The position numbers were made by a program, and so were the translations under genes. Under the pieces are notes generated by a model that ran no database searches, had not been told where the DNA came from, and was given only the letters and a program-made list of their open reading frames with translations. 64,000 nucleotides of DNA, taken from positions 71,407,416 to 71,471,415 of the forward strand of contig CM049315.1 in NCBI GenBank assembly GCA_026874595.1, in the 5' to 3' direction. This DNA comes from Sipunculus nudus (Eukaryota > Annelida > Sipuncula > Golfingiida > Sipunculidae). This document shows positions 11,459 to 23,544 of the stretch, in pieces; within the stretch, counting starts at the first letter, position 1; each line of letters starts with the position of its first letter.

Positions 11459-13868
11459 AAATTTTATTGAAAGGGTCCTATTCCGATATGTGACCTTTAC
11501 AACCTAAAGGTAATCCCGTTGAAAACATGGTTTTGTTTATATCAACGTGTTAATAATATGTCGGGGCCCGCCAATATAATCAAAACGCTTAGGGAAACTG
11601 GCGGCAAGTCAGATAAGCCAGAGCTTTGCAAATGGCGATTTGTAACAAGTGACCTTTCTACCTCCGCATATATGCAACCTACCACCTAAGGTTACATTTT
11701 ATTCCCGTTTATCAACATTGCTGTGTTTACAAATAATCTTTGATAAACAAATTCATACATCTTTCACAGAGGCGTTATAAGAACTTTTCATAACCAGATT
11801 TACCCATTAATATATATACACAGAGAAGCCAGAAATCACACATTCTTTTTCTAGAGATAGGTGAAGAAGAATAAATTTGAAAATCCTCTGAAGTTGCCCA
11901 TTATTTAGTTTGTTTTAAAATGGAAGGTACCGATTTATAAATATATATAGTAGAAAGGCGTTACCATTAAAGCCCTTCAGCTAAATGCTCAGAGGCCGAG
12001 AAATACGTCTACTGCCTTCTAGACATGCCGAAAAATAACAAGTTGCTTACCTGATAAGCAGAAAACTACCAGAAGGGCCTGGTAATTCATTTTGACGTCG
12101 GCTTCGCAAGGTACAAACCAGTCTCAAACGAGTTAGCTGTTGAGCAAACTCTGTAATTCTGTAGAACTTAACCTATGTCAAAAAACGTCATCCCATCAGG
12201 CATAAACACTGAATAAATTATATCTTCCTGTAAACGTGTAAATGTTTTTTTAACGTCAAGTGGCAAATCAATACACCACCGTTGTAAAATTTATAAGCTA
12301 GGTGAAAACCGACAGGTAGAGACAAAGCTGAAAAACATCGGGTAGAGACAAGGACAAATTGGTTATAGCGCACGTTAAATAACTGAAGTCTACATAGACT
12401 GAATCAAAGGTCTTTCTTCAAATTAACCTATTATAAAGGTCCTGTTCAGTCATTATATCATCACTGAACTTTTATTAACACTTATATCAATGTCATTTAT
12501 GAAAATTCACCGGGCGAGACATTTAATTATTAAAGATTTTAATATATTGACAAAAGATTTACTAGAGGTAATGAATGCGTGACCCGTATTTTGTCATTAA
12601 AAATATTCGGAAAAAAATAGCACTTTGCAGTTCAATTTTAAACATGATAATTATGAATATTTCATTTGTAAATTCAATTTTTAACAATTTTATGTGTTTA
12701 ATATTTATTGAGACCAACACGTCCAGCACCCTCAGAAACCTTAAAGTCTCATTTTCATGGAATTGAAATGCTGTTTTTGCTCAGATGTTTTGGTGTTGAA
12801 TATAGGTCACTGTGACTTGACATCTGTTGTCAAATGAAGCTTTATCTTTACCCGTCTGAATGTCAAGTAAGAAAATCTTTTGTCTGAATGATATAGGTCA
12901 GCTTTGCAAATGATCTCAACAAAACACGTGTTCAGTTGGCAGGGGTAATTTGATGAGTAGAAACGTCCCTTGTAACAAGGAACGAGAGTAAAAAATATGT
13001 TAATTGCAAGGGTTTCGACAAAAAAGGGCAGTTATTATCTAACAGCTGGTCGTCTCTACTCGCCTGTGTGACGCGTAAACCTTCGTCAAATTCGGAAGAG
13101 AAATGCTTGTTGTCATGAAGCGTCTGCAGGCTTCCGATATCATATTTATTTCAAGATTCTAATCGGAATCTAAGGTGCAGAGACTGCTGTCTATCATACA
13201 GTCCGTTAGGTCATTCAGTTCTTGTCACTTAAAAAAACAGATTTGCTGTGGTAAAGTAGTACTTTCGGCATTTTCACCCCATCGTGTTTAAAACAAAAAA
13301 AAGTGGCGCGAGACTACATATTTGCCTCCTCCAGGATCATAAAAAAAAATGCTGTTGCGTGCTACATAACAAAACGTGTGTCATGATATACCAACCCCGA
13401 TGGCTGGATCACAGGTGAACTCGAGAACAAAGGCGTCCCGGACACTTAGATCAGTAAATAGCTCTGGCCCTCTGTCGGAATAAGCAAACTGATATTAGGG
13501 GTACAAAAAAACAATTGAATGTATTTTTCTGTCCTAACCCTATAACATTTCCCGCAAAATCTGTTCATAAACTTTTGAGTAAAGTCGCTTACCATAACTC
13601 ATGATAAATGACAATGAAGACATGATACCTTCACAGCCAGTGGATGAATGAACATATTAAATTTATAAGCAAGCTCGCCATAGATTCTCACATCTGACTG
13701 CACAGCTTCAATTACATAATTTGCACTACGGCGCTATCCGTGAGTTTGGGCAATTATGCAGACCAGCTGTCGCTTTTGTATTCGAAACAAGAGCGTCATA
13801 AATTGGTTATCGTCCTAACACCATGTGAAAAAGCTAGGGGAACGCTTTCAAACATATCATATATATTA
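11459..13868. other. No gene recognised
   Basis: About 2.4 kb with no supported exon, repeat array or terminal-repeat pair. Around 13380-13490 base composition rises slightly but no splice-bounded frame could be defended. Confidence 0.5.
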
Positions 13869-14246
13869 CTAGATGTGTCGGAACGACACGAATGCCTTCG
13901 CCTGGAGCAATATCTGCCAGCACTGCGAAAAAAGTCCGTATGAGTACATTTATAATGAAAATGTTTTATTTTACATAAAATTTTCTATTTTCTAGAGCCG
14001 TCTTACGGTCAACAAGACAAAACGAAAACATGATCAGTAAGTGGCCATTATGCGCCCTCACAGCAAATATCAAGCCAATATCTACAAGCATTGTGAAAAG
14101 AGTCGGTACATGTGTATTTATCATGAAAATTTCTATTTGCATGAAATTATTTATGTTGAGGAGCCGTCATATGGTTATTTCTGTTTGAAACAAGAATTCT
14201 ATCTGTAACTGGTCATGATCCAGCCAGACACCAAAAATCAGGCCAA
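13869..14246 (-). mobile_element. Helitron-like array element: 3' end and part of array
   Basis: On the minus strand this segment ends ...GGCATTCGTGTCG-TTC-CGACACATCTAG followed by T: a hairpin (GTGTCG / CGACAC), a short spacer, then CTAG, with host T after it, the Helitron 3'-end layout. Internal units include 'caatatctgccagcactgcg' (13910) and 'ccaatatctacaagcattgtg' (14072), repeats of the same family as 18100-18600 and 42470-42960. It is interrupted at 14247 by another element and resumes at 18058. Confidence 0.65.
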
Positions 14247-17200
14247 TTAGTACATCATCCAGAGGGTTCATCGGTACCAAACAGGTGACAATTGCTATCA
14301 ATGTTTTTTTGATAGGTGTATATTTGTAGATAATAAAAATGCCTGATAGCAGTATGAAAGTGGTAGATTTCTGTAAAATATCAGCCTGTTTTGAAATTTA
14401 CTTGCACCAAAATTGCAATTTTTGCGGTACATACTGTTATATAAATATATTATTTAGTTATAACATTTTTATAATCCCTGTTTTAAAACAAGTTTGATGT
14501 CAGCTGAAAGCAGACATTTATAGCTTTCATCAGGTTTGTTATTCTTGTATATAGCTTTCCAAATTCCACAGATATGAATACTTTTCCTCGCTCTGTATCA
14601 TAGCAATTTGTGTTATTAAAGCTCATTTATTAAAAAAATACAAGGTGTATTTCTGATTAGACATTCCGTGACCAGTTCGGTTTAAATGAAATGATTAATG
14701 AAATCTATAGTCTTTTAGCTGAAAAAAAATGCCTGGCACCAAACTACAATTTGTGATTTTTGGCGTGGTCACAGAAAAGTGTTATTCCGTTCTTTAGTTA
14801 GCCGATACATGTCCCATTGCCACCAAATGTCCGCACAAATAATTAATGCCTGATTGATGTTTTTGAGTACCTTCAGTCACATACCCACGCACTTAGTGAA
14901 CCATGATTGGTTAATCTTCAAAATTGTTTTACTCCGATACATAGACTAAAACTCGGATGTCGCAAGCCGAATGTCACACATGACAGGTATGCAGGCCGGG
15001 TACTCGGCTAGTTGTTTAAATATTTGTTTTTGCATGTCTCCGCTTGAAAAAAAAGGAAAGGGCGGCAAGTCATTTTGAGCAGTATATTTTTATTTGTAAG
15101 TTTTTATTATATTTGTGCCTAAGTCACTTGTGATATCGTACAAATTTTGCCGCCGTATCTGCTCTTCTGGCCAAAATAGCCTTCTTACACGAAATATAAA
15201 AGAGCCTTCGGCTGAGAGAAGGCTATGCTGTCTGCTGAAATATTCCAATGCAAATATTTCCTACAAACTTCACATATACAATCAGGGCAAGAGCAGTAAA
15301 TGTGCCTACAACATTTTGCTTGTGTTGCACCATAAATAAATGATAGATATTGCAGTTTGCCTTTGTGTCAGGACTAACTGTGAATGTGAAGCACAGCTTT
15401 AAGTTATTCATTCTGAGTTGCCTTCTTACAAGAGAGAGATTTCTAAATAAATACCACTTTCTGTAACAGAAACTAAATGTTCATTTGAACCGTGGGGCAA
15501 ACACAGTTTAACAATGAATATATACCAGTTTACTATATTGCCAGTAAGTGCAATGACTCATCCTGTTCCGGTTTTATGTTAAGACAAGGTCTAGTAAATG
15601 CTAGTGATAAGCTCAAATTAATACAATCAGTTGTTGATCAAATCTAATTCAATTCTAACCTGCTTTGACTCAGGAGTTCAGGGATAATGTCTCAAACGAA
15701 ACCCTAGCAGTCCAGTGTCAGCTAACTTTTCCGGATTGGAAGGCATACATGGTTCGCCTTGGGCTGTGTACTTGCACAATAGAGTGCCATTAAAATCCTT
15801 TTGTTTTAATCTTTAAAATGCAATTTTTCACTTAACGGTCAGAGCAAAATTTGGCCCTGCCATTTCCTAGGTTTAAGGGAGATCATGATAATCACTGACT
15901 GTTGTACTGGCCTAACAATTATAATATCAATGGGGTTTATGGATTTGCCCTTAAAAGAATATTATCCCTCGCTTACTAGGATATAATGGTAACTGTTAGA
16001 CCGCAAGATGTAGATAAATATTCTAAATGTTTTGTTTTCATATTATATTCTTTTTTAAACGTTTCACAAGTAACACCCATGATAATAAATATGAAATTAA
16101 CTGATTAGTCATTCTTTTTGTGATTTCTATTTTAATTCCTTGCAAGTGCTAACTTTCTTATGTCTTCATTTGGCAAGGTAGCTTGGTTTGAAATAACTAG
16201 AAAATATAACAGACTTATAAAAGCCCTGGTGATAATCCAAAATAATAAATGACGCAATGATTTTCCAATTCTACTCAATATAATCTTTCCAACCATACAA
16301 AAAGGACTCGCAGATCTGATGTTTTTTGTCAGAAAGCGATTGCATATTTATATGATTATGATCTTATAAACTGATATTGCTTATTTTCCCTTAAAACCTA
16401 ACATTGACTATTACTTAGATACTTTATTTTTGAATATGAAAGTTAAAAATACAAAAGGGCCAAATTGTGAAATAATCAATGTAACAAACAATTCTTTAAA
16501 GAGTCTTTATCACATAGCGAACATTCATCCTGAACAGTGAAACTTTATATAAGTAAACAAATTCTCTATCTTTAATACATTATAATTTGTTACTTCTTCT
16601 GTTGATTTTAAATGTTTAACTTTACCAAGTGCCCCACTGGTCATAACGCTCAGCTAATGGAATAATGATGGAACAATACAGAGTAAAACTATGAAATACC
16701 ATTTCAGCTCTAGTCCATCATAATTGGCCAGCTACATAGGCTTATAGATTAAATTTTCTTATATTTCAGAACAAAAACACCTAAAAATGTACCGGTTTTG
16801 CTCAGAGAAGAAAAGTCGTAAATGGTGCCATCTGTAGTTTATATACTCGTAAAAGTCACATAATCAATGTTGCTCACATTACATATTGTAGGTAAAATCA
16901 AATATCAAATACAACAATAAGCGCATATAAGCGTAACTACGCTAAGGAAACGCTATCCCTCACATATATCTATTTTTTCTTTTATTTCTTTATTTGAGTA
17001 GGAAGAACTGAAAAAGATCATATTGACTCAAGTCAGCATAATAGGCGATACTTGAAACTAAAGCTGACATACCAGTCATGTGATCATTATGCTGGGACTG
17101 GTCATAATATTATGAATACTTGTAAACAGCAAAGGTAAAATAAAGTTATACAAGAGTTATATTTTTGGCTTGCACAAGTTAGGACAACCTATAGCTTGCT

Positions 17201-18057
17201 TAAAAACAAAATACCAGTCCTTTAAAATAATAAATATTTCAACAGAACTTGGAGCTGACAGTTGCGGCAGTTCCTGCTGTTTTCGGTTACAGACAAAACG
17301 TTATATCTGTTGATGTATTCTATATATGAAGTATTTTTCTTAAGGGTATGACAGAAGGGGGGGGGTTCCAGGAGGTCCGAACCCCCCTTTTAAAGTCGCT
17401 ATCCATTTTTTAAGGGTTTCAGACTAAGTTTTGTGTCCTGGAACCCCCCCCCCCCCCCCTTTTCCGGACCTGGGGACCTTTTTTCTAGATTTGTTATTAT
17501 TCGTGGCGTGGACCTCTCCTTTCTTAAATCCTGGATCTGTCCGTGTGAGGGCATAAGAAAGTATAACTGTAGGTGTATACACCTATTGATCATAAATGAT
17601 ACATCATTGGAAAGATTATTTTGCTGGATATAAGTCTGGCATATAAAGTTGTATACAGTAAATTCATATAATCACGCGTTTGCCGTTTTTTCCTAGGGGT
17701 GGGTGTAACTATAAGAATGTGTTACTTAAGCAGTATATACCAAGGGGTCATAAATGGCATGTCATACTGAAGCGAATGAATTAAGCTATCACTTGAGACC
17801 AAATTTGACTGGATACGTTTTGCATATTAAGTAGTATAGGCCTTATAACCACTCTGAAGTCGAAGTCCTCGAAATAAAAAAAATATATACGTCATTAGAC
17901 ATAAAACATCCATTTATTCACTGAAAGCTACCACTTTCATACTCCTATCAGGCATTTTTATTACCTACACTTGTATACCTATCGAGTACACATGGTGAAA
18001 ATTTGTCACCAAAATGGTAGTAATGATCCAAATTTTAGGGTCTGGCTGAAGTACTAA
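14247..18057. mobile_element. 3.8-kb inverted-repeat element inserted in the Helitron-like array
   Basis: The ends are imperfect inverted repeats: TTAGTACATCATCCAGA at 14247 and TCTGGCTGAAGTACTAA at 18041-18057. Further in, 14311-14375 ('gataataaaaatgcctgata', 'gtatgaaagtggtag') matches the reverse complement of 17930-17985. The flanking array text stops at 'aatcaggccaa' and resumes at 'tgattacgaaaaagtcagt', so this is an insertion into the array. The interior is AT-rich with no recognisable transposase; the class is unknown. The G-rich segment at 17346-17560 lies inside. Confidence 0.6.
17346..17560. repeat. G-run/C-run inverted repeat in a dispersed repeat
   Basis: Nine Gs plus TTCCAGGA (17357-17373) face TCCTGGAA plus sixteen Cs (17436-17459), a stem of at least 17 bp with a loop of about 60 bases. 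On the minus strand the right part reads 'gatccaggatttaagaaagg', a common dispersed-repeat phrase; the poly-C segment at 49608-49745 has an analogous 'caggattttagcataggggg'. Confidence 0.55.
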
Positions 18058-18852
18058 ATATATGTTATGATTACGAAAAAGTCAGTAAATGTGCACTTCT
18101 CATGAAATTTCTATTTTTCATGAAATTTTCTATGTTGAGGAGCCGTCATACGGTCAAAAATAGGTCAAACGCAACGAAATGCAAACTGCTACTGTAAGTG
18201 GTCATTATGTGTCCATACATAAAAAATCAGGCCAATATCTGCAGGCATTGCGAAAAAAAGTCTGTACATGTGCATTTATCATGAAAATTTCTATTTGCAT
18301 GAAATTGTTTATGTTGAAGAGCCGTCATACGGTTAAAATAGGTCAATCGGGCGAAAACGCATACTCGATCTGTAGCTGGTCATGATCAAGCTACACACCA
18401 AAAATCAGGCCAATATCTGCAAGGATTACGAAAGAGTCCGTACATGTGCATTTATCATGAAAAATACTATTTGTATGAGATTTTCTATTTTGAGGAGCCG
18501 TCATACAGTCAAAAGAAGGTCAATCGCGACGAAATACGAACTGCATCTGTAAGTGGTCATTATGTGCCCACGCACGTGAATTTATCATGAAAATTTCTAT
18601 CTTTCATGAAATATTATTTGTTCAGAGGCCTGTTGCAATAACATTTTACTGGACTTAAGCCCAGTTGCGGGCCTAAATACCATTGTGACAATTGTGACGT
18701 CATAATGGTTACCATAGTGACACACAGGTGCCCCCGGGCTTAAGTCACCTACATGACTTAAGTCACCTTATTGCAACACACCCCAGGAGCTGACACACGG
18801 TCAAAAGTAGTTAAACCGCGATTAACGCAAACTCAATCTGTAACTGGTACAT
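18058..18852 (-). mobile_element. Helitron-like array element, continuation (about 176-180-bp units)
   Basis: Units with 'gaggagccgtcatacggtc', 'aaaaatcaggccaatatctg' (18223 and 18399, spacing 176) and 'catttatcatgaaaatttc'. Same family as 13869-14246 and, in opposite orientation, 42376-44073. It is broken by a small MITE at 18629-18784 and stops abruptly at 18852, where LINE sequence begins ('gtaactggt' then 'acatgtgttgataat'). Confidence 0.65.
18629..18784. mobile_element. MITE with AGG target duplication inside the array
   Basis: Ends CCTGTTGCAATAAC and TTATTGCAACACACCCC are imperfect inverted repeats, with 'gacttaag' words just inside both. AGG stands on both sides (18626-18628 and 18785-18787); removing the element and one AGG restores the repeat phrase 'ttcag-AGG-agctgacacacgg', which parallels the 'ttgaggagccgtcatacgg' of neighbouring units. 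A 3-bp duplication suggests a PIF/Harbinger-type MITE. Confidence 0.6.
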
Positions 18853-21506
18853 GTGTTGATAATAGATTCTAAATGCGGGGCTTTTAATCCACCTAGCTCC
18901 ATATCCTGAATAAGTATTTTTCTTTTAACTTTCTCGCTCCTTCTTTTCCAAATAAACATAAATATTAAATCATTTAAAGTTTTAATGATCTCTTCTGGAA
19001 TTGAAAGGCTTAAAAAATTATACTGGAAATGAGATATTATGAATGATTTGACAATTTGTATTCTACCTATCATTGTTAAATGCCGTCCCTGCCAGCTATT
19101 AATAATTTGTTTTATCTTTTTTAATTTATCATAGAAATTACATTTTTCTGTCTCCTCCTGGTCATATGATAAATAAATACCAAGCACTTTAATTTTATTT
19201 CCAGGCCAGTTTATACCAAAAGGTTTATCAGAATTATATTTTTCTTGTCCTAACCACAAACCTTCAGTTTTGTTTTTGTTTATATGCAGGTCAAATATAT
19301 TTGAGAAATCACACATGATCTAAAATAAACATTTGCCAGAAGGTTTATCTTCCACTATTGCAGTTACATTATCGGCATAACTTAGTATTTTAATTTCTTT
19401 ATCGTTAATTTGTATATCGTTTCTTTTCTTTTCCTGTCTAATTTTACAGGATAAAGCTTCCAGTGATAATATGAATAAACAAGGTGACAATGGGTCACCT
19501 TGTCGAACTCCTCTTTCAATATTGATACGTGCAGACAAGTGTCCATTATTCAATACATTACTGTAAATGTTAGAGTAGATTGGAGAATCTTTCTGTACAA
19601 AGTTAAATTTTCTCAGAGCTTTAAACATATATGACCATTCTTAGGAATCAAAAGCTTTTCTAAAATCTATTGCAAGCAGCATACCTGGTAAATCCATTTC
19701 TTCCATATCTTGTTACATCAGTAATATGTCAGCCTTTAATAAACCGAGCCTGGTCTGTATTGATTAAATCTGACAAGAATGAAATGATTCTGTTTGCTAG
19801 TGCTTTGGATAAAATTTTATAGTCTGTATTGAGTACTGATTTTCCAGCTGTGTTCGGTTTTTTCCTTGTCTAGTAATGTGATTAATGCTTGTCTTTGTGT
19901 TACAGAAAGCTGACAAATATCTTTTGAATAATTAAAAGAATCCTCAATATTTTGTCCAAAATTATGCCATAGAACTTTATAAAATTCAACTGGTATTCCA
20001 TTATTACCTAGACACTTATTTTTGTTTTCATGCTCATTAGTGCTGTTTTACATTCTTCTAAAGTAAGTGGACCATCACAAAATTTTTTCTTCTTCAGACA
20101 GCTCTGGCATTTAAAGATCATTAAAACATTTATCCATTTTATAATCCGTGGGCTGTGAGCTCGTGAACAAATTTTCATAACATTGCCTCGGCAACAATTC
20201 TAATATTTCTTTCAAAACAGTTGAAAATTGATCACCTGCATTCACTAGTTTGCAGATTTTTTTTATTGCATTTCTTTTTTCCAGATTAAAAAAATACTTG
20301 TTACTTTTTTCACCTTGTTCGTGCTAGCTTGATTTTGACTCGATTATTACACCCTCAGTTTTTCTTGATCTATGTTTTCCAAATTATTTTTTATCTGTGA
20401 ATATGACTGTTTTAAAAGATTTCTGTCTTCTTCATTCATCTCTATATCTAACAATTCTTCTTTTCCTCTCAACTGTTCCTTCAATTCTTCATCTTTTTTC
20501 CTTTCTATCTTTTACCCTCTGTTTACTATATGATATGGAGAATACTTATATTTTGTATTTAATATATTCCCATTTGATTTGTGGATTTGTAATACTTTTA
20601 CAATCATCTTACCATAATTTATTTTTTTTCATTTCTTAAATCTTTCAAAAAGTCAGCATTTTTTAAGGAAAGTATATATCCATTTTCCAATAACCTTTAC
20701 CTCTTTTCTCAAGCTAAATACCCTTAAATAAAACTAAATTAAATAAACTGGGCTATGATCAGACTCATATGCTACTTCTATAATAATATCTTCAATATGG
20801 TCATGTAAACAATTTGAGACAAGCCAAAATTCTAAACTGCAGCGAAAATCTGGGGGGGGGGGGGGGGGTTTCTACGCCAGGTATATTTTTTCCGTTCAGG
20901 GTATCTCTGCCGCCATAAATCTGATAAATTGAAGGTTTCGTTTACTTCTGCAATGATATCTTTAACTACTTGTTTATTTTCAATTGTAATACCGTTCTTA
21001 TCCATATTATTATCCATGACAACATTAAAATCTCCCCTTAGAAAAATGTTACAATTGTCATCTGAACAGAATTCGACCATAACTTGTTACAATTAAGAAA
21101 AAAAAATCGTTTTTATTCACCATATATCTATTTGGAGCATAAATATTTATCAGAATAAAGCGACTACCTAAATTAGTACAATCTAGCATTATTATTCGAC
21201 CTTTTTCATCAAAGTATGAATATTTTACTATTATATTAAGCTCATTACGAATTGATATCGTAACCCGTATACTGTGTTTAGTTCCATGAGAATAGAACAC
21301 TTTTGCTCCCCATTCATTTCTCCAAATATCTTCCAAATGTTTAGAGCTGCAAGTTTCTTGTAAAAAAGTGATATCGATACATTCTGTATGTAACATTCTG
21401 AACAAACCTGTTCTTTTCCTTGTTTTTTTAAACCCCGGATATTTAATGTTTTCATTTTCATGTTACGATTACCAAAGTTATTCATTTTATGTTCATTGCT
21501 TTCCAA
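18853..21506 (-). pseudogene. L1/Tx1-like LINE ORF2 (endonuclease plus reverse transcriptase), decayed
   Basis: Read on the minus strand. 21506-20832 encodes an apurinic-endonuclease-type domain in overlapping frames: 'MKTLNIRGLKKQGK', 'ITFLQETCSSK', 'LINIYAPN' and 'FLRGDFNVVMDN', ending at a 17-base G run (minus-strand C) at 20852-20868 that shifts frame. 19628-19320 carries reverse transcriptase motifs 'RGVRQGDPLSPCLF' and 'ILSYADN'; the catalytic YADD box reads YADN, so activity is unlikely. 19316-18853 continues after RT ('KNKTEGLWLG', 'GRHLTMIGRIQIVKSF'). The 3' end of ORF2 is missing: coding text stops at 18853 against array repeat. Several frameshifts and stops mark an old copy. ORF1 lies upstream, split by the Helitron at 22261-30595. 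Clade assigned from motif style, not from a tree. Confidence 0.8.
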
Positions 21507-22018
21507 GTAACCAGTAGTGACTAATGTTTCAAAATATTCCAGTTCAAAACAAACCTGAGTGCATAAAGATTAAACACAAATATTACCCCAGTAAATACAC
21601 TTTGCCTTTGTCCATACCCTACTACAGGGCAAAAATAGTAACACCTAACACAAAAACATATAAGAGGCTTACTCCCGCTGGTTTCCTCTGAGACGGGGTC
21701 AGCTCTTACACAATTAGGCTGCCCAGTCCAATTGACAATGTTATGGTTATTCATAAATGGTCTCCCCTTATCCATCCAGGCAGAACTAGTCCGTCTAATT
21801 ATAACAGTTCTGTCTGAAGTACCCATGAACTTTAAACTAATGGACCCAGTGACCTGGCACCCTGTTATGTTCTGATTTAAAGTTTATATCATGTTTATGA
21901 GCAACTGGAAATAGTTATTCATTAATTTGACAAGTCTCATAGAAATGTAATTTTCAACAGATATTAATATGCAGATTCACCTTAATTATTCAAACTTATT
22001 TTAGTCCATTTTTGCGTG
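21507..22018 (-). other. LINE inter-ORF region
   Basis: Between the ORF1 C-terminus and the ORF2 start of the minus-strand LINE. An open frame exists (21826-21521) but shows no recognised domain and is probably spacer. Confidence 0.4.
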
Positions 22019-22260
22019 TTACACTCTCTGAAGGGTTCTGGTGTTCATAATATGGACAATTCGTCCCTCTCCTGTTTTTGCAATCACCCGTCCATCGACT
22101 GCCCATGCAAGCTGTGCTTTCTCATGTCTTTTTGTCGCTTGTAGTAATTTAAATCTTTTCTCAGTCAAATCTTCAACAATATTAATGCCAGTTCCTTTAA
22201 GCTGTTTTCTCTTGGTTAACACAGACTGTCTTAAAGAGTAGCTCAAAAATTAAACCAATA
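22019..22260 (-). pseudogene. LINE ORF1, C-terminal part
   Basis: Encodes 'SLRQSVLTKRKQLKGTG', then 'INIVEDLTEKRFKLLQATK' and 'WAVDGRVIAKTGEGRIVHI', the C-terminal nucleic-acid-binding domain typical of L1/Tx1-type ORF1 proteins (coiled coil, RRM, C-terminal domain). Its N-terminal neighbour, the RRM, is 8.3 kb away at 30596-30960 on the same strand. When the Helitron between them is ignored the reading frame continues, apart from one TAA codon four codons past the junction. Confidence 0.75.
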
Positions 22261-22388
22261 CTAGCCATTACCCGTGCTACGCACGGTTTGGGACGAACAC
22301 AACAAACCATACGGTGGTATCGGAAATCCACCGGATACCCGGAGGTACGGAAAATCACAAAAATCGCGTTACGCTTTTAATATATAGA
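22261..22388 (-). mobile_element. Second Helitron 5' terminus close to the shared 3' end (128-bp mini-element)
   Basis: Minus strand from 22388: TCTATATATTAAAAGCG preceded by A, closely matching the 5' end at 30595 for roughly 75 bp (both contain a GATTTTCCGTA-like word and ACCACCGTA). Together with the 3' end at 22261 it forms a structurally complete 128-bp Helitron. Confidence 0.6.
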
Positions 22389-23089
22389 TCCATTATATGT
22401 ATGGTGTTGTGGATAAAAATCTTTTGGAACAGCGTTCGGAACATGTTTCGGAACAGCGTACAGTCGCACACGGTCGCCCAAAGCCAGTGCCTAACATGTG
22501 GTCGGGGTCTTTAACAAAAAAATACCTACACATGTACCATGTGACATGAGAAACTGATCAACAATATCACAATTACATACAAAAGAAACCGCCCATGGAA
22601 TGGACCTAAGAAAAGAATACAAAAATACCAGTTTTATTTGTGAAAATAATAACAATTATGGCCATGGCTTATACGCAATAAGCATACATATTGAATGAAA
22701 GAACGTAAAGTCTTTAAAAATAAAGAGTATTACATAAACATTATTGAATGAGATGTCATATGGATATAAAAGAGACAAATACCAGTATAACCGTATTTAA
22801 TCTACATTTTTTACAGGAATTTTACATTCATAAATGTAGTAATGAGAAAAAATCTCGATATTCAAAACATTTTAAGTCAATATTATGTTTACAACTTTTA
22901 CCAACCACGACGTGAATTTGGTTAACATTTTCTTTTCATCTGTTACATAGTAGGTCTACATATACATATGTTTGTGAATATTTGTCAAGCATCTCAATCG
23001 CATGTGAGGCCTTTGACTTCGTGCGACCGCGTGTGCGCTGTTTAACCATCACGGATTCCGCGACCCGGTTGATGTGCACTCAAGCATAT
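22389..23089 (-). other. Helitron interior, 3' side
   Basis: No gene recognised. About 22985-23075 is GC-richer and contains 'cttcgtgcgaccgcgtgtg', echoed by 'cctcgtgcgacccccc' at 30190 on the other side of the nested element. Confidence 0.45.
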
Positions 23090-23100
23090 CAGGGCCCTGT

Positions 23101-23297
23101 ATCTCGAAGCTATCGGAAGCGTAACGAGAGCTTAACGAACTCGGATTCTGTTCGTTAATCTTAACTCCGGTATCTCGAAGCTTTCGTTAGTTCGGCCGGT
23201 ATCTCGAAGCTATCGGAAGCGTAACGAGAGCATTAACGAACTCGGAATCTGTTCGTTAATCTTAACTAAGGTATCTCGAAGCTTTCGTTAGTTAATT
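23101..23297. repeat. Two tandem copies of a roughly 98-bp subterminal unit
   Basis: 'tatctcgaagctatcggaag' through 'ctttcgttagtt' occurs at about 23100-23193 and again at about 23199-23294, differing by a few bases. Confidence 0.7.
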
Positions 23298-23450
23298 ACC
23301 TTCGCTATTGGTCCCTTTTTTCCTCTCGTTAATAACGGACGGTCTGAGGCATCCGTTAGGGCTTCGGTTACTTACACTTTACATTTCCTAGGTAAATTGG
23401 GAGCAATTATACATGCCTGATACAAGCAAGATCTCTCTCTTTCTCTTCTT

Positions 23451-23491
23451 CTCCCCCCCCCCCCCCCTCTCTCTCTCTCTTCCTCACCCTC

Positions 23492-23539
<48 letters not shown>
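23451..23539. repeat. Compound microsatellite: poly-C, (CT)n, (AT)n
   Basis: A run of Cs, then CT dinucleotides, then about 44 bp of AT. Short frames across it give Tyr-Ile and Pro-Leu-Ser runs and are not genes. Confidence 0.9.
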
Positions 23540-23544
<5 letters not shown>

